Source: an uncultured Anaplasmataceae bacterium (GTDB lineage: Bacteria; Pseudomonadota; Alphaproteobacteria; Rickettsiales; CAIPFW01). From it: a DNA stretch of 6,111 nt. The notes below the pieces were generated by a model, which ran no database searches, was not told the origin of the DNA, and saw only the letters and a list, made by a program, of their open reading frames with translations. Location of the stretch: assembly GCA_903864455.1 (NCBI GenBank), contig CAIPFW010000088.1:1-6111 (forward strand), given 5' to 3'. Positions 1 to 6,111 of the stretch are shown piece by piece. Every line of letters starts with the position of its first letter. The first letter of the stretch is position 1. Position numbers and translations under genes: made by a program.

Positions 1-106
1 ATTTTACTCGCAGAAAACACATTGCATTTTTTCTACCAATACAAAAAATCACTAACTTTCAAAAATTAAAAATTTTGTTAAAATATGAAAAATATATTAA
101 ATTTAT
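1..106 (+). promoter_or_regulatory. AT-rich region upstream of carB, weak promoter candidates
   Basis: This is about 80 percent A+T and probably carries the carB promoter, but no box is convincing. The best pieces are TTGTTA at 75-80 with TAAATT at 98-103 (17-base spacer), TAAAAT at 79-84 behind TTTCAA at 57-62, and an unpaired TATATT at 93-98. There is no Shine-Dalgarno sequence before the carB ATG. An A/T-only inverted repeat (AAAATT, three-base loop, AATTTT, 62-76) is too weak to call a terminator. Frame 3 is open from the window edge to a TGA at 108-110 that overlaps the carB start as ATGA. Frame 1 is open from the edge to a TAA at 67-69. Either could be the tail of an upstream gene, but neither short peptide is recognisable, and neither resembles the C-terminus of CarA. 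Confidence 0.35.
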
Positions 107-3100
107 ATGATAAAAAGAACAGATATAAAAAAAATTTTAATTATAGGAGCTGGACCTATTGTAATTGGTCAGGGCTGTGAGTTTGATTATTCTGGGACGC
201 AGGCTTGCATAGCTTTGCTAGGAGAGGGATATGAGGTGATTTTACTCAATTCAAATGCAGCGACGATAATGAATGATCGCGAGCTCATAAAAAATCACAA
301 TTCAAAAATCAAAACTTATATTGAACCTCTCACAATAGAATTTCTTGAAAAAATCATCGCGAAAGAAAAACCTGATGCAATTTTACCAACTGTTGGTGGG
401 CAAACGGCATTAAATTTAGCTGTTCAAGCATATGAATCAGGTTTATTAAAAAAGTATAATGTTGAGATGATTGGAGCAAAGCTTGAATCAATAAAAAAAG
501 CTGAAGATCGCCTGCTTTTCGCAAATGCTATGAGAAAAATAGGCCTATCATTGCCGTACAGCGTTGTTGTTGAGAGTTTAGAGCAGGCAAAAAAAGAAAT
601 AGCGAATATCGGCTATCCTGCCATTATTCGCCCATCATTCACTCTTGGTGGGACGGGGGGTGGAATTGCATACAACAAGGATGAGTTTGAAAGAATGATT
701 GCTGAGGGTTTGAACGCATCGCCAACTCATTCAGTTCAGATGGACAAGTCAGTTCTTGGTTGGAAGGAATATGAGATGGAGATTATGCATGACAAAAATG
801 ATAATTTTTTAAATATTTGTTCGATTGAAAACCTTGATCCGATGGGCGTTCACACTGGTGATTCAATAACAATTGCACCTGCTATGACATTGACTGATAA
901 AGAATTTCAACAAATGAGAGATTCTGCAAAGATGATTTTGAATGAGATTGGACTTGAGACAGGTGGGGCTAATGTTCAATTCGCAGTGAATCCGGAAACG
1001 GGAGAGCAACTTGTAATCGAGATGAACCCTCGTGTTTCTCGTTCTTCAGCCCTTGCATCAAAAGCAACAGGCTATCCGATTGCAAAAATAGCAGCTTTAG
1101 TTGCAATTGGCTATTCTCTTGATGAGATTATGAATGATTGCACAGAAGGAATCCCAGCATCTTTTGAGCCTACGATTGATTATGTTGTTGTTAAAATTCC
1201 ACGTTTTAATTTTGATAAATTTCCAAATCAAAACAATGAATTAAACACTGCGATGCAAGCGATTGGAGAAGTGATGGGAATAGGACGTTCATTCGTGGAA
1301 GCTTTACAGAAAGCGATTTGCTCTCTTGAAGAGGGCATTGATGGTCTTTTTTCAAAAGAAAATAAATTCTTGACTGACGGAGAATTAAAATCTAAGCAAA
1401 AATCTTTGTTGAATTCGATAACTCGAAACATTCCAGATCGTTTGTTAAAAACAGCAGATGCGATGAGGAATGGAGCTACTTATGAGGAGATTTGTCAAAT
1501 AACAAAATATGATAAATGGTTCATATCGCAGATTCAGGAATATATTATTGAGCCAGAAAAGCAAGTTAAAAAACATAGCATCAACTCAAAAGAAGAAATG
1601 TTTTTTTACAAACAACAAGGCTTTTCTGACTCCAGATTAGGCTTTTTAATTGGAAAAAGTAGAGATGAAATATACCAAATGAGAAAAAAATTCAACATTT
1701 TACCAGTCTATAAAAGAGTTGATACTTGCGGTGCAGAATTTGATGTGAAAACGAGTTATTTATACAGCACTTATGATGGGAATGTTGAGCGTGAAATTTA
1801 TCATTGCGAGTGCAGTCCAACAGCAAGAAAAAAAGTTATTATTATTGGTAGCGGTTGCAATAGAATCGGGCAAGGAATTGAGTTTGATTATTCTTGTGTT
1901 CATGCGGCAAATGCTGTGCGTGAGATGGGGTTCGAATGCATAATGATTAATTGTAATCCAGAAACCGTTTCAACTGACTATCGTATTTCTGACAAGTTGT
2001 ATTTTGAGCCATTAGATATAGAGCATGTGCTGAATATTATTGATAAAGAAATGCAAAATGGAGAGTTATTCGGTGTAATAGTTCAGTTTGGTGGTCAAAC
2101 TTCGTTGAAGCTTGTCAGTGATTTAAAGTTTTACAATATTCCGATTCTTGGAACTGAAGCTGATTCGCTTGATATCGCTGAAGATCGTGAAAGATTTAGA
2201 GATTTGCTAAATCATTTAAATCTCACTCAACCAAAAAGTCTTATCGCATCAAATATCGCTCAACTGAAAAGTTCGATAAAAGAAATCGGTATGCCGCTTT
2301 TGGTTCGCCCATCGAATGTACTTGGTGGTCGCTCAATGAGTATTTTATATGAAGAAAATCAGCTTGAGATTTATCTGAAGGAAAATCCATATATTTTTGA
2401 GACAGGGGTCGTTTTGATTGATGAGTTTCTTGATAACGCTACTGAGATTGATGTTGATGCATTGTGCGACAAAGATCAAAATGTTTATATTTGTGGAATT
2501 ATGGAGCATGTTGAGGAGGCGGGAGTTCATTCTGGTGATTCGACTTGCATAACCCCTGCACCATATTTAAATAAAAATCTTATTGCGAAAATTAAAGAAA
2601 TTGCGATAAAGTTAGCAAAAGCTTTGAAAGTTGTTGGTTTGATTAACATTCAAATGGCGATTAAAGATGAAAAAATATACATCATTGAAGCGAATCCAAG
2701 GGCGAGTCGTACAATTCCTTTTATTTCAAAGCACAGCGGAATTTCATTTGCAGATATTGCTACAAAAATTATGTGCGGAAAAAAAATCTCTGATTTTGCA
2801 TTGAAAAATGATAATTGCGATGATACTACTCATTATTCTGTAAAGATGCCCGTTTTCCCATTTTTAAAATTTAAAAATACTGACTGCAACTTAGGGCCAG
2901 AAATGAAGTCAACAGGTGAGTCGATGGGAATTGATAAAAATTTCGAAGCTGCTTTTGCAAAAGCATTTATTGGTGCGAATCATAATCTTCCAACTTCCGG
3001 AAAGGTTTTGATCTCAGTTCGTGATAGCGATAAAAATGATACATTGCTTGAAATTGTGAAGGAGCTAATTATCAATAATTTTGAACTTTATGGTACGAAG

Positions 3101-3388
3101 GGGACGGCGAAGTTTTTGAAAGAAAACAATATTCAATGCATCGAAATGCCAAAAGTGACTGAAGCTAGACCAAATATAATGGATATGATAATTAATAATG
3201 AAGTTGCGTTGTATATCAATACATCTGATAGCTTTCAAGCCGTTCGCGAAGGTTTGGAAATTCGTCGTTCTGCGATGATGAGAAGAATTCCTTGTATTCG
3301 AACAATTTCTCATGCATATTCTTTAGCAAAAGCGATAAGCTTTTATAAGAAGAATAAAATTGAAGTCAAATCTTTGCAAGAATATTGA
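107..3388 (+). CDS. carB: Carbamoyl-phosphate synthase large subunit
   Basis: CarB makes carbamoyl phosphate from bicarbonate, two ATP and ammonia channelled from the CarA glutaminase, feeding pyrimidine and arginine synthesis in the cytoplasm. The 1093 residues (E. coli 1073) hold the full duplicated plan: carboxyphosphate half about 1-405, linker domain 406-570, carbamoyl half 571-955, and MGS-like allosteric domain about 958-1093. By alignment from memory to E. coli, the first ATP-grasp keeps R135, R175, E221, E305 and N307, and the second keeps R694, R734, E780, E861 and N863. UMP-site residues K976, T997, T1000, K1016 and N1038 are kept. Ornithine ligands E892 and T1042 appear as M914 and R1065. 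Other oddities are a six-residue insertion near 63-68 (HNSKIK), NPATIM changed to NAATIM, and GGGPNRIGQ changed to GSGCNRIGQ. The ATG at 107 is the first in-frame start after a stop at 86-88 and gives the usual KRTDIK start. carA is not in the window. Stop is TGA. Confidence 0.97.
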   Translation: MIKRTDIKKILIIGAGPIVIGQGCEFDYSGTQACIALLGEGYEVILLNSNAATIMNDRELIKNHNSKIKTYIEPLTIEFLEKIIAKEKPDAILPTVGGQTALNLAVQAYESGLLKKYNVEMIGAKLESIKKAEDRLLFANAMRKIGLSLPYSVVVESLEQAKKEIANIGYPAIIRPSFTLGGTGGGIAYNKDEFERMIAEGLNASPTHSVQMDKSVLGWKEYEMEIMHDKNDNFLNICSIENLDPMGVHTGDSITIAPAMTLTDKEFQQMRDSAKMILNEIGLETGGANVQFAVNPETGEQLVIEMNPRVSRSSALASKATGYPIAKIAALVAIGYSLDEIMNDCTEGIPASFEPTIDYVVVKIPRFNFDKFPNQNNELNTAMQAIGEVMGIGRSFVEALQKAICSLEEGIDGLFSKENKFLTDGELKSKQKSLLNSITRNIPDRLLKTADAMRNGATYEEICQITKYDKWFISQIQEYIIEPEKQVKKHSINSKEEMFFYKQQGFSDSRLGFLIGKSRDEIYQMRKKFNILPVYKRVDTCGAEFDVKTSYLYSTYDGNVEREIYHCECSPTARKKVIIIGSGCNRIGQGIEFDYSCVHAANAVREMGFECIMINCNPETVSTDYRISDKLYFEPLDIEHVLNIIDKEMQNGELFGVIVQFGGQTSLKLVSDLKFYNIPILGTEADSLDIAEDRERFRDLLNHLNLTQPKSLIASNIAQLKSSIKEIGMPLLVRPSNVLGGRSMSILYEENQLEIYLKENPYIFETGVVLIDEFLDNATEIDVDALCDKDQNVYICGIMEHVEEAGVHSGDSTCITPAPYLNKNLIAKIKEIAIKLAKALKVVGLINIQMAIKDEKIYIIEANPRASRTIPFISKHSGISFADIATKIMCGKKISDFALKNDNCDDTTHYSVKMPVFPFLKFKNTDCNLGPEMKSTGESMGIDKNFEAAFAKAFIGANHNLPTSGKVLISVRDSDKNDTLLEIVKELIINNFELYGTKGTAKFLKENNIQCIEMPKVTEARPNIMDMIINNEVALYINTSDSFQAVREGLEIRRSAMMRRIPCIRTISHAYSLAKAISFYKKNKIEVKSLQEY

Positions 3389-3390
3389 GA

Positions 3391-4914
3391 TTAAGAAGGT
3401 TCCTTCAATAACAAACTCTCTCCTTTCATTTCTTGTGGTTTTTCGATTTTCAGAAGTGACAAAATTGTTGGTGAAATGTCAGACAATGAACCGTCTTTGC
3501 ATAAAAATTCTCCTTCCTTCTTGATTATGCAAAATGGAACTGAGTTTAAAGTATGAGCTGTTTTTATTTCATTTGACCGCAAATCGAACATCTCATCAGC
3601 ATTTCCATGATCTGAGGTTAAAATTAAAATTCCATCGAGCTTCTCAACAAATTCGTGATAAAGTTTTTTCACACAATCATCTATTGTTCGAATTGCTTTA
3701 ATTGTAGCATTCATATTTCCTGTGTGGCCGACCATATCAAGATTTGCAAAATTGACTATAAAAACATCGTAATCGCTTGATTTTTCGATTAATTTTTCTG
3801 TGATTTGACATGCAGACATTTCTGGGCATTCATCGTAAGTTTTAACTGATTTATTTGATGGTATTAAAATTGAATCGCAATTTTTGATTTTTTTCTCAAT
3901 TCCACCATCAAAAAAAAATGTCACATGAGCGTATTTTTCAGTTTCTGCGATTCGCAGTTGTTTTAAATTATTCGCTGATAAAACATCTCCAAGGCTATTT
4001 TTTATTGAATCTTTTTGAAATAAATTTTTCGAATATTGTGAAATTTCTTCTGAATACTCAGCCATAGATAGAAAATTATCGCAAAAATGATTTCTTTCAA
4101 AATGTGTAAAATTTTTATTTGCGATGGCTTGTGACATCTGCCTCATTCTATCCGAACGCCAGTTGAAAGCGAAAATTGAATCATCTTGTTCAAAACCATT
4201 ATAATTCTCATTAACAATTGGTTCGAAAAATTCATCGCTTTCGTTTTTTCTATATTTTTCTTCGATTGAAGATAAAAAATCAGAAGTTTTTTGACCTATA
4301 CCATCAAAAATTGCATCATATGATTTTTTTGTTTTTTCCCAACGATTATCCCTATCCATTCCGAAGTATCGACCAGAGAGAGTGGAAAGCTGAAAATTAT
4401 TTTCATTTTTAAATTCATTCAATATGTTTTTTATAGAATTCAGCCCTGTGAAAGGACCCACATCTCTACCATCTAAAAAAAAATGACTACAAACTTTGAT
4501 ATTATTTTTTAATAATATTTTGATTGTGTGAATCGCATGGTTTTCATGAGAGTGCACTCCTCCATCTGACAAAAGTCCAACGATGTGACATCGACCGTTT
4601 CGCTTTTGAATTGAATGAATGAAAGGAGTAAATTTTTTTTCAAATTCTCCATTGGTAATTTCATTATTAATTCGCATCAAATCTTGATAAATAATTCTAC
4701 CAGCACCGATTGTGATATGACCAACCTCTGAATTACCTATTTGCCCATGTGGAAGACCTACCGCCTCGCCTGAAGCATTCAGAGATGCGCATCCATACTT
4801 TTCAAAAAGCGAATAAATGAATTGAGGATTTGCAAGATGAATTGCATTGTTTTTCTCTTTTTCTCCTAAGCCGAAGCCATCAAGAATTGCAAGTATGAGT
4901 GGTGCTTTATTCAT
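3391..4914 (-). CDS. gpmI: 2,3-bisphosphoglycerate-independent phosphoglycerate mutase
   Basis: GpmI is a cytoplasmic, metal-dependent enzyme interconverting 3- and 2-phosphoglycerate through a phosphoserine intermediate, in lower glycolysis and gluconeogenesis. The 507 residues match the usual length of about 510. The phosphatase-like domain is split (about 1-75 and 310-507) around the phosphotransferase domain (about 78-307). Nucleophile Ser62 lies in GNSEVGH. The metal ligands all present are D12, S62, D435 and H436 for one site and D393, H397 and H454 for the other. Substrate-site candidates are H123, R150/D151, R182, R188, R253, R256 and K327. Small departures are ILDGFG where ILDGWG is common, DGRDVGPFTG in the lid region, and FFFDGG where FFFNGG is common. 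I chose the ATG at 4914. The frame runs open to an ATG at 5016, but that adds 34 residues unlike the family and overlaps the upstream gene. The start lies 10 bases after that gene's stop, with no Shine-Dalgarno sequence, so coupled translation is likely. It converges on carB with a 2-base gap. Confidence 0.97.
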   Translation of the reverse strand: MNKAPLILAILDGFGLGEKEKNNAIHLANPQFIYSLFEKYGCASLNASGEAVGLPHGQIGNSEVGHITIGAGRIIYQDLMRINNEITNGEFEKKFTPFIHSIQKRNGRCHIVGLLSDGGVHSHENHAIHTIKILLKNNIKVCSHFFLDGRDVGPFTGLNSIKNILNEFKNENNFQLSTLSGRYFGMDRDNRWEKTKKSYDAIFDGIGQKTSDFLSSIEEKYRKNESDEFFEPIVNENYNGFEQDDSIFAFNWRSDRMRQMSQAIANKNFTHFERNHFCDNFLSMAEYSEEISQYSKNLFQKDSIKNSLGDVLSANNLKQLRIAETEKYAHVTFFFDGGIEKKIKNCDSILIPSNKSVKTYDECPEMSACQITEKLIEKSSDYDVFIVNFANLDMVGHTGNMNATIKAIRTIDDCVKKLYHEFVEKLDGILILTSDHGNADEMFDLRSNEIKTAHTLNSVPFCIIKKEGEFLCKDGSLSDISPTILSLLKIEKPQEMKGESLLLKEPS

Positions 4915-4924
4915 AAATAATAAT

Positions 4925-6067
4925 TTAAATTTTATAAAGGCTTGCAAGTTTCTCAAGACCACCTTTTCTCTTTGTAAGCAATGTATTGTCATTTGAAATG
5001 TATGTAATTGTATCATATGTAATATCGTGTATTTCGTATTTCCTTAAATCTTCTTTTGGGCCCTCTTGATAGATAAATCTGTTCAGAGAATTATCGTAAG
5101 TAATTTTATATACTCCATTTTCAAAACTTATGTCGCTAAATGTATCTAACCAAGATACGATAACAAAAATTCTCTCAATTGACTCTTTATCTTTATAAGG
5201 TATACATTCTACTACACCTCGAAGATGTATAATACTTACTAAGCAATCTTTAATTTGAAAATCCAACCAGATCCATCTTATCAAAGTTTCTTTTGGGGTT
5301 TGTATCCTATCGAATGAAGTATTTATACCGTAGTAAGGAATGATCTCGCCTTTATGAGTTTGCTTTATAAGAAAATCTATTAGAAAGATTTCTTTCGTTG
5401 TTTCCTTCATTGTTTGAATATTATATTCTTTATGCTCTTTCCGTAGATTGATTCTCTCAATATACTTATATTCACAGCTTGAATTGACTCCTGGCTTGCT
5501 TGATATTGGATTTATAATATGAGTCAATTCATAAGTAAACCACCTATCATCTTCATCTAGTTTTTTTGAAAATTTTATCAAAATGCCATCAAATTTCTCT
5601 TTGTATTCTATTACATACGCCTCAAATTTGATGCCATTTGCTTGTGCAACGTTTTTTAATGCTTTTTCTATAGTAATATCTTTATAAAGCTCAGCTCCTG
5701 GTTTTATATCAGTATTTTTTCCTCCCCGAATCTCTTCTGTTACTTGCTTTATTTTATTTCCCTTGAGAGTATCATTCGCTAAAGCGGTATCAATCTTGAA
5801 TCCGAAGCTGTGAATACCAACACTATCGAGTTTAACGGAGTTTAAAAAGTTTGAAATTTTTTTTAAAAAATTATCTTCTACGTATGTATCTGATAAAAAA
5901 GAGAGTCGTTCTTCAATTTGATTTTCATACGAACTATTAAAATAACTGAATTGCTTTAAAAATTCATCAGATGAACGATTTTCGATTGCTGAATAAAGAT
6001 TTACTATCTTATCTTGTAAATCCCCCATAAGATTAACTTTTTTTTTCTTTTTAAACAATGAAATCAT
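4925..6067 (-). CDS. Hypothetical protein of 380 residues upstream of gpmI
   Basis: I do not recognise this protein. It is complete, charged and probably soluble and cytoplasmic: there is no signal peptide and no convincing membrane segment. The N-terminus is MISLF followed by five lysines. Residues about 15-80 look helical and acidic. Residues about 140-360 alternate hydrophobic and polar residues in short strands (YKITYD, YEIHDITYDTITYI), suggesting a beta-rich C-terminal half. It contains only three cysteines (198, 274, 288) in no metal-binding pattern, and no nucleotide-binding or protease motif that I can see. The long intact frame, its end 10 bases before gpmI, and promoter-like boxes upstream support a real gene. 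The start is uncertain: ATG at 6067 (380 residues) or ATG at 6028 (367 residues), with a nine-A tract between them. Neither has a clear Shine-Dalgarno sequence. Its arginines are mostly AGA, AGG, CGA and CGG (12 of 13), as in gpmI but unlike carB. Function is unknown. Confidence 0.85.
   Translation of the reverse strand: MISLFKKKKKVNLMGDLQDKIVNLYSAIENRSSDEFLKQFSYFNSSYENQIEERLSFLSDTYVEDNFLKKISNFLNSVKLDSVGIHSFGFKIDTALANDTLKGNKIKQVTEEIRGGKNTDIKPGAELYKDITIEKALKNVAQANGIKFEAYVIEYKEKFDGILIKFSKKLDEDDRWFTYELTHIINPISSKPGVNSSCEYKYIERINLRKEHKEYNIQTMKETTKEIFLIDFLIKQTHKGEIIPYYGINTSFDRIQTPKETLIRWIWLDFQIKDCLVSIIHLRGVVECIPYKDKESIERIFVIVSWLDTFSDISFENGVYKITYDNSLNRFIYQEGPKEDLRKYEIHDITYDTITYISNDNTLLTKRKGGLEKLASLYKI
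6038..6046 (-). repeat. Nine-A homopolymer near the 5' end of the unknown gene
   Basis: On the coding (minus) strand this is an uninterrupted run of nine A, preceded by five A and a single G (6047-6052), within lysine codons 6-10 of the longer reading of the unknown gene. It lies between the two candidate start codons at 6067 and 6028. A one-base change in length, or polymerase slippage, would break the frame from the first start but leave the second untouched. If the second start is the real one, the tract is simply part of a purine-rich leader. Confidence 0.6.
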
Positions 6068-6111
6068 TATTTTTATATTATATCACTTTATAAATCAAAT
6101 TATACTAAACC
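6068..6111 (-). promoter_or_regulatory. Candidate promoter region with two TATAAT boxes
   Basis: Reading the minus strand, two perfect TATAAT hexamers lie upstream of the unknown gene, at 6099-6104 and 6077-6082. The distal box would start transcription near 6092 and leave a leader of about 25 bases to the ATG at 6067, but its -35 position falls beyond the window edge. The proximal box would start near 6070, making the ATG at 6067 almost leaderless but leaving about 42 bases before the ATG at 6028. No good TTGACA partner lies 16-18 bases above the proximal box. In DNA this AT-rich, TATAAT arises by chance, so this is a candidate only. It would probably drive both the unknown gene and gpmI. 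Confidence 0.4.

Noticed and set aside
1..22. Start of a divergent minus-strand gene (ATG at 22 reading MCFLRVK to the edge)
   Set aside because: Seven codons are too few to judge, and there is no convincing promoter or ribosome site. The TTGAAA at 57-62 on the minus strand has no good -10 partner.
1228..1431. 67-codon minus-strand open frame inside carB
   Set aside because: It is antisense to conserved CarB coding sequence, with no recognisable product or start signals.
2345..2530. 61-codon minus-strand open frame inside carB
   Set aside because: It is antisense to the second ATP-grasp domain of CarB, with a composition typical of a shadow frame.
3065..3313. 82-codon minus-strand open frame inside the 3' end of carB
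   Set aside because: It lies downstream of gpmI on the same strand but wholly antisense to the CarB allosteric domain. The His/Arg/Asn-rich translation resembles no family.
3328..3344. AAAAGC-GATAA-GCTTTT hairpin as a terminator for gpmI
   Set aside because: It has only two G-C pairs and its T residues are part of the stem. It lies inside carB coding sequence, so chance is likely.
3395..3406. GAAGG-TT-CCTTC inverted repeat at the carB/gpmI junction as a bidirectional terminator
   Set aside because: It has only five base pairs with a two-base loop, mismatched flanks and no T-run on either strand. It also encodes the last residues of GpmI.
4218..4412. 64-codon plus-strand open frame inside gpmI
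   Set aside because: It is antisense to conserved GpmI sequence, and the Phe/Lys-rich peptide looks like a shadow of AT-rich codons.
4915..5016. Longer gpmI reading starting at ATG 5016 or ATG 4992
   Set aside because: The extra 34 (or 26) residues overlap the end of the upstream gene and are unlike the N-terminus of the family. MNKAPLILAILDGFG from 4914 fits the usual start.

Overview
The window is AT-rich (roughly two thirds A+T in the genes, more in the spacers). It looks like bacterial chromosome from an alphaproteobacterium with an AT-rich, possibly reduced genome. The phosphoglycerate mutase reads most like Rickettsiales versions from memory, for example in the stretch around LRIAETEKYAHVTFFF. 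That placement is an inference, not a search result. The standard code holds: Trp is TGG and no TGA is read through.

Layout, left to right. Bases 1-106 are a very AT-rich leader. One frame stays open from the window edge and ends in a TGA that overlaps the next start codon. Bases 107-3388 (+) are a full-length carB, the large subunit of carbamoyl-phosphate synthase. Two bases later, convergent on the minus strand, gpmI (phosphoglycerate mutase, 2,3-bisphosphoglycerate-independent) occupies 3391-4914. Ten bases upstream of gpmI, on the same strand, lies a 380-residue protein I do not recognise (4925-6067). Its upstream region holds two perfect TATAAT boxes, so the unknown gene and gpmI probably form a two-gene transcription unit.

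Functionally, carB makes carbamoyl phosphate for pyrimidine (and, where present, arginine) synthesis, and it needs a carA glutaminase subunit that is not in this window. gpmI interconverts 3- and 2-phosphoglycerate in lower glycolysis or gluconeogenesis. The two enzymes are unrelated and simply meet tail to tail.

The points most worth following are these. (1) CarB keeps its catalytic and UMP-site residues but has replaced two of the ornithine-activator ligands known from the E. coli enzyme. (2) The unknown protein is coupled to gpmI. Its 5' end has two candidate starts separated by a nine-A slippery tract, and a promoter box so close that the first start would be nearly leaderless. (3) None of the three genes has a recognisable Shine-Dalgarno sequence. 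I found no tRNA, rRNA, CRISPR array, insertion sequence or convincing intrinsic terminator, and nothing that amounts to a clearly new multi-gene system.
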